A DNA stretch of 64,000 nucleotides from Desulfovibrio fairfieldensis (GCF_001553605.1 NZ_CP014229.1:1640501-1704500), one strand, 5' to 3'; shown: positions 52,384-62,051, numbered from the stretch's first letter. Numbers and translations are program-made. Notes: generated by a model from the sequence alone, not told the origin.

Positions 52384-54492
52384 TCATGCGCAATGCACGC
52401 CCCGGCGCAGAGCCGTCTCCACAGCCGCGCAGAGCCGGGCGACATCCTCAATCGGGCTCACATAGGGCGGCATGAGGTAAATAAGGCGGTTGAACGGTCT
52501 GATCCAGACGCCCTGCTCCACAAAGCAATTCTGGAGGGCCGCCGTATTCACGGGCTGCTTCGTTTCCACCACGCCGATGCCGCCCAGCACCCGCACATCC
52601 TCCACGCCGGGCACGCGGCGGCAGGGTTCCAGTCCCCGGCGCATGGCTGTTTCCAGCCCGGCCACCTGCGCCTGCCAACGGTTTTCATCCAAAATGTCCA
52701 AGGCGGCCCCGGCCACGGCGCAGGCCAGGGCATTGGCCATAAAGGTGGGCCCGTGCATAAAGACCCGGCCTTCCCGGCAGATGCCTTGCGCGACTTCCCC
52801 TGTGCAGGCCGTGGCCGCCAGGGTGAGCATGCCGCCGGTCAGGGCCTTGCCGCAGCAAAGAATATCCGGCGTGATTCCGGCCCATTCAGCGGCGAAAAAT
52901 CTGCCGGTGCGGCCGAAGCCCGTGGCGATCTCGTCAAAAATCAGCAGCACGCCGGCCTTACGGCAGAGGTCCGCCAAAGCTCGCAGATAGTCCGGGTGGT
53001 AAAACCACATACCGCCCGCGCCCTGCACCACGGGCTCCAGAATCACGGCCGCAATTTCTTCGCCGTGCCGTTCCAGCTGACAGCGGGCGTCGTCCAGACA
53101 GGCCGGATCAAAAGGCGCGTCAAAACGGCAGGACGGCCGTTCCATGAAGATCTGTTGCGGCAACAGGCCCGCAAACAGGCTGTGCATGCCCGTAACCGGG
53201 TCACAGACCGACATGGCCCCCAGAGTGTCGCCGTGATAACCGCCGCGCGGTGTCAGGAAACGCGTACGCCGAGTCTCTCCCCTGCCCTGCTGATATTGAA
53301 GGGCCATCTTCAGGGCCACTTCCACTGCCACGGAACCGGAATCGGCAAAAAAAACACGCTCCAGGCCTTGGGGCATGCGGCGCAGCAGGCGTTCGGCCAG
53401 ATCCACCGCCGGAACATGCGTCAACCCGCCGAACATCACGTGCGGCATGCTTCCGGCCTGGGCCCGCAGCGCCGCCAGCAGCCGGGGATGATTGTAGCCA
53501 TGCGCCGCCGCCCACCAGGAGGACATGCCGTCGATCAATTCCCGCCCATCGGCCAGGACAATGCGATTGCCGTGGCTGCGCCGAACCGCGCAAAGGGGCG
53601 GCAGATGCACGGCCGAGGCATAGGGATGCCAGACAGCGCCGTGGTCGCGTTCCACCAAATCCGAAACCTGCGGACCGCGCCCTTGCTCCGCCAGACGGCG
53701 CAACTTTTCCGCCAGAGGGGCCAGACCAGAGGCCAGGATTTGCCAACCCGCGCCGTCCAATCGTTCCAGACGGGGCAGTTCCAGCACGGGCGCGCCGCAA
53801 CCGGCCTGAGCCAGCCTCGTGCGCAGAATTTGGGGATTGTCAGCCAGAATACAGGCTTCGTCGTCATCCGGCGCATCCGCGGCAGCGGGACACGTGGGAA
53901 TCAGGGCCAGGGCACATAGCGACAGCCCCTTGTCGCGCAGAGAGGCCAGGGAAAGCAAGCTATGATTCAGCGCTCCCAGTCCGTTGCCGCCCACCAGCAG
54001 CACAGGCAGATCCAGGGCGGACATCAGATCCAGCATGTCCTCGCGCTCATTGAGCGGCACGCACAGGCCGCCCGCGCCTTCCAGCAGCAGGATATCCGCC
54101 GCTCCGTCCAGGCTTTCCCAATGATTCAGGATGGTCCGGGCCAGACCCGCCACATCCAGGCGCGCGCCCTCACGCGCGGCAGCCAAATGGGGCGAGGCAG
54201 GCAGGGAAAAACAACGCAGCACCGCCGCCGGAGCCAGCCCCGGCGGGGGCGGCAGATCGGCCACAGCCGCCGCGTACACCGGCGCGTCGGCTTGGGACGC
54301 GGCATATTCCTCCCCGGCGCGCACACCGGTCTGCACAGGCTTTACAGCCTGGGCCGCCACGCCCGCCAGGCGCAGAGCCCGCAACAGGGCCGCCGTGACA
54401 ACGGTTTTGCCCACATCCGTCCCGGTGCCGCTGACAAAAACGGCGCACAAAGGGCGACGGACCGCATCCCGTCCGGATTCCGCATCACGCAT
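52384..54492 (-). CDS. bioDA: Fused dethiobiotin synthetase / adenosylmethionine-8-amino-7-oxononanoate aminotransferase
   Basis: A 702-residue fusion of two consecutive biotin enzymes. Residues about 15-270 are BioD: P-loop GTGTDVGKT (about 22-30), VKPVQTG, LLLEGAGGLCVPL. Residues about 275-702 are BioA: HPYASAVHLPP, GMSSWWAAAHGYNHP, FADSGSVAVEVALKMA, RGGYHGDTLGAMS, LIFDEIATGFGRTG and the PLP lysine in CCGKALTGG (about residue 549). BioA makes DAPA from KAPA and SAM; BioD closes the ureido ring, so the fusion could channel DAPA. ATG 54492 (or GTG 54495) overlaps the bioB end, after GGAGG. Confidence 0.93.
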   Translation of the reverse strand: MRDAESGRDAVRRPLCAVFVSGTGTDVGKTVVTAALLRALRLAGVAAQAVKPVQTGVRAGEEYAASQADAPVYAAAVADLPPPPGLAPAAVLRCFSLPASPHLAAAREGARLDVAGLARTILNHWESLDGAADILLLEGAGGLCVPLNEREDMLDLMSALDLPVLLVGGNGLGALNHSLLSLASLRDKGLSLCALALIPTCPAAADAPDDDEACILADNPQILRTRLAQAGCGAPVLELPRLERLDGAGWQILASGLAPLAEKLRRLAEQGRGPQVSDLVERDHGAVWHPYASAVHLPPLCAVRRSHGNRIVLADGRELIDGMSSWWAAAHGYNHPRLLAALRAQAGSMPHVMFGGLTHVPAVDLAERLLRRMPQGLERVFFADSGSVAVEVALKMALQYQQGRGETRRTRFLTPRGGYHGDTLGAMSVCDPVTGMHSLFAGLLPQQIFMERPSCRFDAPFDPACLDDARCQLERHGEEIAAVILEPVVQGAGGMWFYHPDYLRALADLCRKAGVLLIFDEIATGFGRTGRFFAAEWAGITPDILCCGKALTGGMLTLAATACTGEVAQGICREGRVFMHGPTFMANALACAVAGAALDILDENRWQAQVAGLETAMRRGLEPCRRVPGVEDVRVLGGIGVVETKQPVNTAALQNCFVEQGVWIRPFNRLIYLMPPYVSPIEDVARLCAAVETALRRGVHCA

Positions 54493-55426
54493 CACCGCCC
54501 GCCTCCAGGCCCTGAGCCGCGATCATGGCCAAATCCTCTTCAATGCCCTGCCCGTGGGTGGTGAGATAATCGCCGGTCATCAGGGCATTGGCTCCGGCGG
54601 CGAAAATTTCATGCTGTCGTGCCCCCAGCGTCGTGGGCCGCCCTCCGCAGATCCGTAGCGTGGCTTCAGGCAGAATATGGCGGAACAAGGCAATGATCCG
54701 CAGGGCCTCGTCAGCGGAGAGCGGCTGCTGACCGGCCAAAGGCGTTTCCGGATGGGGATGCAGAAAATTCATGGGCACATTGCGTACGCCCAGGGCCTTG
54801 AGACTGAAAGCAAAGGCAATGCGCTCTTCCCAGCTCTCACCCAGGCCGAACAGGCCGCCGGTACAGGCTGTCAGACCGGCGCGCATGGCGTGGGCCACAG
54901 TGTCTCGACGCTGTTCCCAGGTCTGAGTGGTGCAGACGCGCGGGTAATGGCCTTGTGCCGTTTCCAGATTGTGGTGATAGCGCGTGAGCCCGGCCTGGGC
55001 CAATTGTTCGAGCTGGGCCGAGTTCAGCCGTCCCAGCGAGGCGCAGACGCGGGGCCGCACATTGTCAGGCAAGGCGGCCAGCACGGCGCGCAGTCGCGCC
55101 AGCTCCGCTTCGCTGAGCGCGGCACCGCTGGTGACGATGCCGATATGGTTTACGGGCAGAGCGGCCAATTCCAGAATGCGTTCCCGAAGCGTTTCGTCCG
55201 GTAAAAGATCGAAAACAGCTATGGGCGTGTGATTGTGCCGACTCTGGGAACAGAAGCGGCAGTCCATGGCGCAGTTGCCGCTGCGGGCGTTGATGATGGC
55301 GCAAAGATCCACCCTGCGCCCGAAGACCGCCTCGCGCAAACGCCCGGCCTGTTCGAAAAGCCGGGCAGCGGGCAAAGACAAAAGAGCCTGGGCCTGGGCG
55401 GGCGTTGCCGCCGGAAACATATTCAT
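54485..55426 (-). CDS. bioB: Biotin synthase
   Basis: A 313-residue radical SAM enzyme that inserts sulfur into dethiobiotin. The cluster motif is CAMDCRFCSQS (Cys52, 56, 59); CASLGRL, RYHHNLET, GGLFGLGES and RICGGRP line the substrate and [2Fe-2S] site. First gene of the operon with bioDA, which overlaps its 3' end by eight bases. AAGG lies about twelve bases before the ATG. No BirA-type operator was recognised upstream; a perfect hairpin lies there instead. Confidence 0.95.
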   Translation of the reverse strand: MNMFPAATPAQAQALLSLPAARLFEQAGRLREAVFGRRVDLCAIINARSGNCAMDCRFCSQSRHNHTPIAVFDLLPDETLRERILELAALPVNHIGIVTSGAALSEAELARLRAVLAALPDNVRPRVCASLGRLNSAQLEQLAQAGLTRYHHNLETAQGHYPRVCTTQTWEQRRDTVAHAMRAGLTACTGGLFGLGESWEERIAFAFSLKALGVRNVPMNFLHPHPETPLAGQQPLSADEALRIIALFRHILPEATLRICGGRPTTLGARQHEIFAAGANALMTGDYLTTHGQGIEEDLAMIAAQGLEAGGDA

Positions 55427-55454
55427 CGTACCAACCTTCGGAATTCATGAAAGT

Positions 55455-55482
55455 GCTCTCTCCGGCGCATGCCGGAGAGAGC
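55455..55482 (-). promoter_or_regulatory. Perfect 12-bp hairpin before bioB
   Basis: GCTCTCTCCGGC pairs exactly with 55471-55482 across a GCAT loop, 29 bases upstream of the bioB start. It could be a leader structure affecting translation or an attenuator; no T run follows it on the minus strand. Confidence 0.4.
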
Positions 55483-55494
55483 ATGGGGACCTTG

Positions 55495-55555
55495 AAATTC
55501 TTGCCGCGAAATGCGCGTCGGTGGGCTTTGCTCGCCGGAAACGAGCATTTTACGT
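55495..55555 (-). repeat. Dispersed intergenic repeat, copy 2
   Basis: Inverted partner of 52101-52161, with AAATGCTCGTTTCCGGCGAG and CGCATTTCGCGGCAAG on the minus strand. Both copies lie just outside the biotin genes. Confidence 0.55.
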
Positions 55556-55659
55556 AGTAAATACTCTAAAAAGAAAGCCGCGCCGCTGTTTGCTCACACG
55601 CGGCACAAAAAAAGGCACTTCGGCATACGCGCCTGCATCCGGCGCAACAGCGGATATGG

Positions 55660-55688
55660 AAAAGCCCGCCATACAGCGGGCTTTTTTT
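55660..55688. terminator. Hairpin terminator of the MucR-like gene
   Basis: AAAAGCCCGC and GCGGGCTTTTTTT form a compact stem with T runs on both strands, six bases after the stop of the minus-strand regulator gene. Confidence 0.8.
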
Positions 55689-55693
55689 CCGTT

Positions 55694-56092
55694 TTATTTA
55701 ACTTTACGCCGCTTTTCCCACAGCTTCATATCTTTCATCTTTTTGCGACGCTCGCGTTGCAGGGCTTTGCAAACAAGAGGCGCATCTTTCTTGAAGCCCC
55801 ACTTTTCCCTGTACTCGGCGGTATCCATGCCGTGGCTGGCCAGATGCCGTTTGGTCAGGATCTTAAAGCTCTTTCCACATTCAAGGCAGGTAACGGATTT
55901 TTCTTTTACCGACTTGCGGGCTTCCTGAGCCATTTCCGCGCTGTCCAGCTCCACAGGAGCTTCGCCTTCGGCCACCGCACGGATGCCCATCGCCACCTTC
56001 TGAATAAAGGCCGCGATTTCCTCTTCAGTCATGATCCGTACACCGGCCTGCGCACGGGTTATTTCCAGCGCTTCTTTTAAATAATCGTCCAT
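55694..56092 (-). CDS. MucR/Ros-family zinc-finger transcriptional regulator
   Basis: A 132-residue DNA-binding protein. The C2H2-like finger is CLECGKSFKILTKRHLASHG (Cys69, Cys72, His83, His87), followed by YREKWGF and a basic tail. Family members bind AT-rich DNA and often act as silencers of exopolysaccharide or virulence genes. AGGGG precedes the ATG. It may affect the AT-rich glycan island, which is speculation. Confidence 0.9.
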   Translation of the reverse strand: MDDYLKEALEITRAQAGVRIMTEEEIAAFIQKVAMGIRAVAEGEAPVELDSAEMAQEARKSVKEKSVTCLECGKSFKILTKRHLASHGMDTAEYREKWGFKKDAPLVCKALQRERRKKMKDMKLWEKRRKVK

Positions 56093-56204
56093 TACCTAAC
56101 CCCTTCTTGGTATGTCTTCTGTTTTCAGCGCGACGCACGGTGCCTTAAAATGCAGAGCCGTGCCCCAGGACAGCTTTAGCCCCCACATACTATATGGTTT
56201 TTTA

Positions 56205-56233
56205 CCCATACACACAGTTTTCCAACACGTCAA
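56205..56233 (-). promoter_or_regulatory. Candidate sigma-70 promoter of the MucR-like gene
   Basis: On the minus strand TTGACG (56228-56233) and TATGGG (56205-56210) are separated by 17 bases, about 113 bases before the start codon. An alternative -10, TATAGT, lies slightly downstream. Confidence 0.35.
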
Positions 56234-56289
56234 TTGTATTGTGCTCTGTTGGGGTTGCTACAGCCATTTTTCATCCATTCAGAAGCGGA

Positions 56290-57036
56290 TCAATTGGCGT
56301 TAAAAAAATCATACTTTGACACGGTGCCCAGGAAATTTTCATCCATGTACTGCCATTGCACGCCCTGGGCATAGCCCTGGCGCAGTTGGGAAAGGTCGGA
56401 GGGCACGGGCCCCACGCTGAACGTTTCCCGAGCCCGTTGCTCAAAGGCTCTGAGCGTATCGGCGGCACCCAGAGGCAAGGCCGAAAGAGATTCAATACCG
56501 GCGGGAAGCGGTTCACGATATTCCATAATGATTTTGTCGTCATTGAAATTATAGCGGGCCGCAAAGCCCCGCGCCAGCCAGCGCACGGGCTGTCCTGTCG
56601 TCGTCTTGTCGGCCACCAGAGCCCCGAAGGGGTCATGGCCGTTATCCACAATATAGGTGCAGGCCTGATATCCCACGCCGTCGAAAACCTCCACGCCTTC
56701 ATCCACGCTGAACGGGCGGCGCATGATGCCGTCCCAGTACCAGCCCTGCGGCACTTCGGCCTGGGCCACCACAGCCATGGGGCTGATGTCGCCGGTTCCG
56801 TAAACGGCAAGCCAGACCCGAATGGGCAGACCGCCCATCATGCCGCTCCAGGTCAGATTGACCGAGCCCTGCCCTGCCGTGAGCAGCGGCATATTTTTAG
56901 CCTCCAAGGAAATAGCCGGGCGGGTTGTGGAAACATACGCTGAACCCAGCATGCCGCGTTGTTGTGCGGCATTACAGCCGGTCATCAGCAACACCAGAGC
57001 CGCCACACAGAAAAGACGCATGTGTTTTATCGCCAT
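56290..57036 (-). CDS. Putative lipoprotein (possibly DUF4851)
   Basis: A 248-residue protein with a lipoprotein signal: basic MAIKHMR, hydrophobic LFCVAALVLL and lipobox LMTGC (Cys21). The mature part is soluble with a likely beta-rich fold (GLPIRVWLAVYGTGDISP; GWYWDGIMRRPFSV). It recalls lipoproteins called DUF4851 in Desulfovibrio, but this is from memory of the pattern only. Function unknown. It is monocistronic. Confidence 0.65.
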   Translation of the reverse strand: MAIKHMRLFCVAALVLLMTGCNAAQQRGMLGSAYVSTTRPAISLEAKNMPLLTAGQGSVNLTWSGMMGGLPIRVWLAVYGTGDISPMAVVAQAEVPQGWYWDGIMRRPFSVDEGVEVFDGVGYQACTYIVDNGHDPFGALVADKTTTGQPVRWLARGFAARYNFNDDKIIMEYREPLPAGIESLSALPLGAADTLRAFEQRARETFSVGPVPSDLSQLRQGYAQGVQWQYMDENFLGTVSKYDFFNAN

Positions 57037-57423
57037 TGCGCAATGCTCCTCAAGATCGGCGTTCCACCGTTAATCCGGCCGGACGCCGGGTAACTGTTTC
57101 TTGTTCACTACAAACATATGCCAAGGCCCGGCGACTGGCAATCAGTATTATGAGAACAGTGGAACGGATGGCCGGATGCGGCCGAAAGAATGCCATTACG
57201 ACGGCAGAAAAGAAAGGAAGCGCGGGAATCGGAGGATTTCAGAGTAAATTGCCCCGGCGGCCGCGAAGACAGCCGCCCGACGCGAGCGTCAGCCGTTGGC
57301 GGTTATGCCGCCTTATGGATGGCGACAGCAGAGATAGGTACAAGCGTAATGTACATGCGCCGGCCTGCCGGAGGGATCAGTTTCAACCTTTTGAGGTGTT
57401 ACAATCTCAAAAGGTAACCTGCT
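57037..57423. other. Intergenic region between lipoprotein and TPR genes
   Basis: About 390 bases. It should hold the lipoprotein promoter (minus strand) and the 3' end of the TPR transcript. The only distinct structure is the dyad at 57387-57414. No convincing gene. Confidence 0.5.
57387..57414. promoter_or_regulatory. CCTTTTGAG dyad similar to the TTTGAR-N11-TTCAAA sites
   Basis: CCTTTTGAG and CTCAAAAGG are separated by GTGTTACAAT. The inside resembles the site at 19534-19558 (GTTTGAGATGTGTAACAT) with one base less. It lies just after the stop of the TPR gene, so a factor-independent terminator without a T run is the simpler reading. Confidence 0.35.
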
Positions 57424-60400
57424 CTATTGTTGTGCTGGCTGTTGCGCTTGGGAGGGCTGTTGTTGCGGCGCAGGGGTGCCCCCGGGCATGTAGTTCTGCA
57501 GATCGCGCGAAACCTCAAAAGTACGCAGTTCGGCGGCCGCGGCCTTGGCGAAGGGGGAGTCGGGGAAACGTCGGGCAAGGTCCTCCAGCAGGGCCTGGGC
57601 GCGGCTGGAATTGCCCAGTTTGCGGTAAAGGCGCGCCTCCCGGAAGCGCAGACCCGGATATTCCGACGAATTTTCCGGCACAAAATCATTGTAACGGTTC
57701 ACCCATTGCAGGGCCTCGGGGATGCGGTTGCCCACCTCGCAAATATCCATCAGCGCGGCCACCGCTTCCTTAATACGTTGCGGATCGGCCTTGTCGGAGC
57801 GCTCATCCTGCAGCTGGGTGAACAGGTCAATAACCTTGCGGTTGAGCTCGTAGGAGCTTTTGATATCCTTGCGGTTTTCCGCGTCACGGGCCAGAAAATA
57901 GGTGGCATAGGCCCGCTGGTAGAGCGGAATATCGGGACGCGCCGCCAATTGTTGCCACATGGCCAACGCCGGTCCGGTCAGATTCAGATTCTGAGCGGAG
58001 AGAGCCAGTGCGTAATCCAGTTGCTTGCGCAACTGGGGCTTCATATCCCAGGTGGAAACCAGCTTGCCCAGGTCCAGAACCTTGTCCCAAGCCCCGGCCT
58101 TGAGATAACGGTTGAAAAATTCCGTAAAGGCCGCTTCGCCGTACTGCGGGTCCATGGGAGACTTCAAAAACTCTCCCAGCAGCTCAAAGGCCTTCTGCTC
58201 ATTGCCGCGCTCCAGCCAACCCTGGGCCAGGGCGTAGCGCAAACGCGGGTCTGGCGCGCCGTAGCGCTCACGCACCAGGGGAAAGCCGTTCCACAGGATC
58301 AGAATACGGCCGTAATTCTGCTCGGCCAGGGAATTGGCCAGTTCCTTCTGAAAAGCCCGCCAGATGATTTCACGGGCCTGGGGCACGTCGGGATGTTCGG
58401 GGTAGCCGTCGATGAAATCCGCCGCTTTGCCCATGGCCTCGGTATACTGTTTGTCCCAGTACAGCCACATGGCCTGCTTGAGCCGGGCCAGCACGGCGTC
58501 CGGGGCTGTTTTGGAGGATTCGGCCAGCGCCGCGTAGGTCTGCCACAGCGGCGGCTCCCCACCCTTGGCGAAGACCTTGCTCATTTCCTCATAAGTGATG
58601 GGCGATTCGTAAATACCCTTTTCCGCAAGACGCAGCCGGGCCGTGGAGGCTGCGGGCGAGGCTGCGAAGCGGCGCTCCAGCTCGTGATAAATAAAGTCAG
58701 CGGCGGTGGCATTGCCCTGGCGCAGATAGGTGTCGCCCATCTTAAGCAGAATCGAGTCGTTGCCCTGGCGGCCGGGCTCCAGGTTGATGTAGAGCCAATA
58801 GAGATCCAGCGCCGTGTCGATCCTTTGCAGGGTCTCATCATTACCGGCCTGCAACAGCAGGAAGGAGGGCTCGCCAATATAGTAGCGCGGCCAGCGCTTG
58901 CTGATGAAATCCAGAATGATCTGGGCCTTGTCGGGTTTTTTCTGATTGAAAAACGCCTGTGCCAAGCCCACGGAGGCGGCCTGCAATTGGGAAGATTCGG
59001 GATATTTGTCCAGCACTATGGAAAAGGACTGCTCCGCTTCGGCATTGAGCTTCCGCTTGAGCTGCGCCTGCCCCAGGGCCGTGAAGCCCTGCGCCACACC
59101 GGGATAATCAGGATAACGCCGGAGCAGGGCCACAATATAGCCGCCCGCGTCCACCAGATTGCCCACATTGACGTTGGCAAGACCCAGACGCAGCAGGGCA
59201 TCGGGTACGCGGGGCGAACGCAGGTCGGCGTTCATGGCTTCGTTGGTGGAAGAAACAATAGCCTCATAACCCGCCAGAGGGTTATCGGCATAGCGCGCCC
59301 AGAGGCAGTCGCTGATATAATAGAGCACCTTTTCCCGCATTTCAGGCGTGATGTCGGTCAGCGCGCGGATTTTCTCCAGCTGCGGCAGGGCTTCGTCAAA
59401 TTTGTTCTCGCTGATCAGGCGTTCGGCCTCGGCCAGCATTTTATCGGGCTCCGGCGGCTTGGGCACAGGATTGCCCTGCTCATCCACGTAGATGACTTCC
59501 CGGGGCTTTTCCGCAGCCGCGTCTTTTTTCTCGTCCTTGTTTTCGCCCACAGACAGGCCCACGGCCCTCTTGTTCACCGCGCCGGAAGCCTCCGGCCCTT
59601 TATCCTGTACCAAAGGCGCGTCCGGGGCTTTTTCCCGGCTCTCCCGCGAAACAGTGTTCTGCGGAACTGGCGCATCCTGTCCGTCCTGACCGATTTGGGC
59701 GTCCTGGGGGGTCTGCGCTTCGGGGGTGGCAGCCACGGCATCGTCCGCAGCCTTCCGCTCCACAACGGGGGCGGAGGACGTTTCAGAGGCAACGGGTGGC
59801 GCGGTCTCACCGCTTTCTTGCGCGGGAGCCCCAGGCGCGGCAGTGGGTTGCGCCGCCTCAACGTTCTGCGTCGGAGCCGCGTTACCGTCGGCCCCGCCGG
59901 GACGGGCTTCTGTCCTGTTTTCATTATTTCCGGCGGATGCGGAGGCGCTCTTACCGGGTTCCGGCAATGTAGCCGTGGAGAGGCCGCCGGCTTCGGGCCA
60001 GTCTTCCGGGCCGCCGGTATTGACCTTGCCGAGCAGATCCTGGCGGGAGAGCATCATCCCCCTGTCGCCCAACTCTTTGGGGCCGTTGTTTTCCGGAACC
60101 TCAGCGGCATAGGCCGGTGCGGACCAGAAGCCTCCGCTTTCGGCCCCGGACGGGGAAAAATCCGGTATGGATCGCTGCTCAACCGCAACAGGCGAGGCCA
60201 AAGGCGTCGGCACATCCAGATCCGCCAGCCGGGAATACGGCAAAGCGCGTAATCCGCTCAACTGGCGGCGCAAAAGATCAGAAGGAATCTGCCCGACCGG
60301 AAGAATTACCGTGTTCCCGGCGTTCGCCAAGCCTGCGGAAAGCCGCGCCCGCGTGTCGACCGGGGCCGCGACCGGAGCGGCGGCCTGGGCAGGCGTATTC

Positions 60401-60819
60401 GTCGGATCCCCCGCAGCCGGGGCGGCAAAGAATTCCATAGCCACCCTGTCAGGCGCGGGGCGGGTCAGCACGTAATTGACGACGCGCGGGGAAAGGCGGA
60501 TGCGCAGCCGCCCGTTGTCGAGCGCCAGAGCTTGCAGCAACGCGCCGGGCTCAGGGGCAACCCCGGCCTGACGCAAAGAATGGGCCGGGCTGTTCAGCAG
60601 CAGCTCCAGATCCACAGCGCCGGTGCGCGTCACGCTGCGGGCCTGGCCGGGGCTGTCCAGCACCAGGATCAGCCGTCCGGCATCCGCGCCGGGCAGCCAT
60701 TGCCAGAGCATGGCCCACGCCTGCTCCGGCCGGAGCAGGCACACGCCCAACAGCAGGCAAAGCCACGGCAAAAAGCGGCGGAACGCACCCTGCACAACGG
60801 CGCTATGAGACCGGGACAT
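57424..60819 (-). CDS. Large secreted or anchored tetratricopeptide-repeat protein
   Basis: About 1,131 residues. A signal peptide or anchor (FLPWLCLLLGVCLLRP, cleavage near AWA) is followed by an AMIN-like beta domain (about 40-140: RLILVLDSPGQARS; DRVAMEFFA), then about 300 residues rich in Ala, Pro, Glu and Gln, and from about 450 a long array of TPR-like helical repeats up to the C-terminus (LEKIRALTDITPEM, ALLRRYPDYPGVAQGFTALGQAQLK, and so on). It ends in a Gln/Pro-rich tail. It probably scaffolds an envelope complex. The start is ATG 60819 or GTG 60843; neither has a strong ribosome site. It lies downstream of the sigma-54 activator. Confidence 0.75.
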   Translation of the reverse strand: MSRSHSAVVQGAFRRFLPWLCLLLGVCLLRPEQAWAMLWQWLPGADAGRLILVLDSPGQARSVTRTGAVDLELLLNSPAHSLRQAGVAPEPGALLQALALDNGRLRIRLSPRVVNYVLTRPAPDRVAMEFFAAPAAGDPTNTPAQAAAPVAAPVDTRARLSAGLANAGNTVILPVGQIPSDLLRRQLSGLRALPYSRLADLDVPTPLASPVAVEQRSIPDFSPSGAESGGFWSAPAYAAEVPENNGPKELGDRGMMLSRQDLLGKVNTGGPEDWPEAGGLSTATLPEPGKSASASAGNNENRTEARPGGADGNAAPTQNVEAAQPTAAPGAPAQESGETAPPVASETSSAPVVERKAADDAVAATPEAQTPQDAQIGQDGQDAPVPQNTVSRESREKAPDAPLVQDKGPEASGAVNKRAVGLSVGENKDEKKDAAAEKPREVIYVDEQGNPVPKPPEPDKMLAEAERLISENKFDEALPQLEKIRALTDITPEMREKVLYYISDCLWARYADNPLAGYEAIVSSTNEAMNADLRSPRVPDALLRLGLANVNVGNLVDAGGYIVALLRRYPDYPGVAQGFTALGQAQLKRKLNAEAEQSFSIVLDKYPESSQLQAASVGLAQAFFNQKKPDKAQIILDFISKRWPRYYIGEPSFLLLQAGNDETLQRIDTALDLYWLYINLEPGRQGNDSILLKMGDTYLRQGNATAADFIYHELERRFAASPAASTARLRLAEKGIYESPITYEEMSKVFAKGGEPPLWQTYAALAESSKTAPDAVLARLKQAMWLYWDKQYTEAMGKAADFIDGYPEHPDVPQAREIIWRAFQKELANSLAEQNYGRILILWNGFPLVRERYGAPDPRLRYALAQGWLERGNEQKAFELLGEFLKSPMDPQYGEAAFTEFFNRYLKAGAWDKVLDLGKLVSTWDMKPQLRKQLDYALALSAQNLNLTGPALAMWQQLAARPDIPLYQRAYATYFLARDAENRKDIKSSYELNRKVIDLFTQLQDERSDKADPQRIKEAVAALMDICEVGNRIPEALQWVNRYNDFVPENSSEYPGLRFREARLYRKLGNSSRAQALLEDLARRFPDSPFAKAAAAELRTFEVSRDLQNYMPGGTPAPQQQPSQAQQPAQQ

Positions 60820-60944
60820 TCCGGCGCTCGGGATTCTATTCACTGGCTATGGCAGTAAAATATGACGGATCAGACATCCGTCCCGTTTTATGCAAAAGAT
60901 ATGCCTGCGCATGGCGGAAAAGAAGCTCTTTCGCGCCATCGACA

Positions 60945-62051
60945 TCAGGGATTGCGCTTTTTGAGCTTTTCAATGAGGGTGGTGCGCTTGATGCCCAGAT
61001 ATTCCGCGGCCTGGTTCTTCACGCCCTCGGCCCGGCTCAGCGCCTCGTCGATCAGGCGGCTTTCCACGGCGTCCAGAAAATCCTTGAGATTCAGCCCACG
61101 GGTTTCCAACACGCCCAGATCCGGCCAGACAAATTCCCCGGATCGGGCCGGTACGTGCCCGGGCTCCGCAGGGAGCGGCGCGCCCGGCAGCGATTGCGTG
61201 GACGTAGCAAGTTGCGGTGATGAGGCGGCATCCTCGGGCGCGCCCTGCTCTTCCACTTCCGGCAGAGCCGACACATCGCCCACCTGGTCCAGGATCTTGC
61301 GCGGCAGGTCCGAGGGCTGCACCACCGCGCCGTCCACCAGGATGCTCAGGCGCTCCATAAAATTTTCCAGCTCGCGCACATTGCCGGGCCAGGCATAAGC
61401 CGCCAGAACGCGGCGGGTATCCGGCGCGAGGGCCAGAGTCGGGCGGCATTTCTTACGGCAGAAATGATCCAGAAAATGCCGCGCGAGCAGCAATACGTCG
61501 CCGCCGCGCTCGCGCAGGGGAGGCAGATGCAGGGGGATCACGTTCAGACGGTAATAAAGGTCCTCTCGGAAGTGCCCGGCCTCCACTTCGGCTTCCAGGT
61601 CACGGTTGGTGGCCGCCACAATGCGCACATCCACCTTTTTGCAACCGCTGCCGCCCACGCGTTCGATTTCCTTTTCCTGGAGCACGCGCAGAATCTTCAC
61701 CTGAAGACTCAGCTCCATCTCGCCGATTTCATCCAGAAAAATGGTGCCCCCGTCAGCCAGTTCAAAGCGGCCCGGCCTGGAGCGGATGGCATGGGTGAAG
61801 GCGCCCTTTTCATGCCCGAAAAGTTCGCTTTCCAGCAATTCCTTGGGGATGGCCCCGCAATTGATGGGCACAAAGGGCTTGTCGGCGCGGCGGCTGTTGG
61901 CGTGCAGGGCGCGCACCAGCAATTCCTTGCCTGTTCCGGATTCGCCGGTTACAAGCACAGTACTGTCCGTGGGGGCCACTTTGCCGAGAATTTTGAAGAC
62001 TTCGGCCAGCGTGGTGCTTTGGCCGATAATGCCGCTTGTATTTAGCTCCAT
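60945..62051 (-). CDS. Sigma-54-dependent transcriptional activator (AAA+ and Fis-type HTH, no receiver)
   Basis: A 368-residue enhancer-binding protein that opens sigma-54 promoters by ATP hydrolysis. Walker A is GESGTGKE (36-43), Walker [11 protein letters not shown] (101-110), sensor and arginine-finger motifs [14 protein letters not shown] follow. The sigma-54 contact loop reads GAFTHA (83-88) where most members have GAFTGA. A linker of about 80 residues leads to a Fis-type helix-turn-helix ([18 protein letters not shown]). There is no N-terminal sensory domain, as in PspF, so activity must be set by another protein or by expression. It precedes the TPR gene by about 130 bases. Confidence 0.9.
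   Translation of the reverse strand: MELNTSGIIGQSTTLAEVFKILGKVAPTDSTVLVTGESGTGKELLVRALHANSRRADKPFVPINCGAIPKELLESELFGHEKGAFTHAIRSRPGRFELADGGTIFLDEIGEMELSLQVKILRVLQEKEIERVGGSGCKKVDVRIVAATNRDLEAEVEAGHFREDLYYRLNVIPLHLPPLRERGGDVLLLARHFLDHFCRKKCRPTLALAPDTRRVLAAYAWPGNVRELENFMERLSILVDGAVVQPSDLPRKILDQVGDVSALPEVEEQGAPEDAASSPQLATSTQSLPGAPLPAEPGHVPARSGEFVWPDLGVLETRGLNLKDFLDAVESRLIDEALSRAEGVKNQAAEYLGIKRTTLIEKLKKRNP

Noticed and set aside
57427..60252. Long plus-strand frame antisense to the TPR gene
   Set aside because: Composition is a mirror of the coding strand, no domain is recognised, and the minus-strand frame has clear repeats and a signal peptide.
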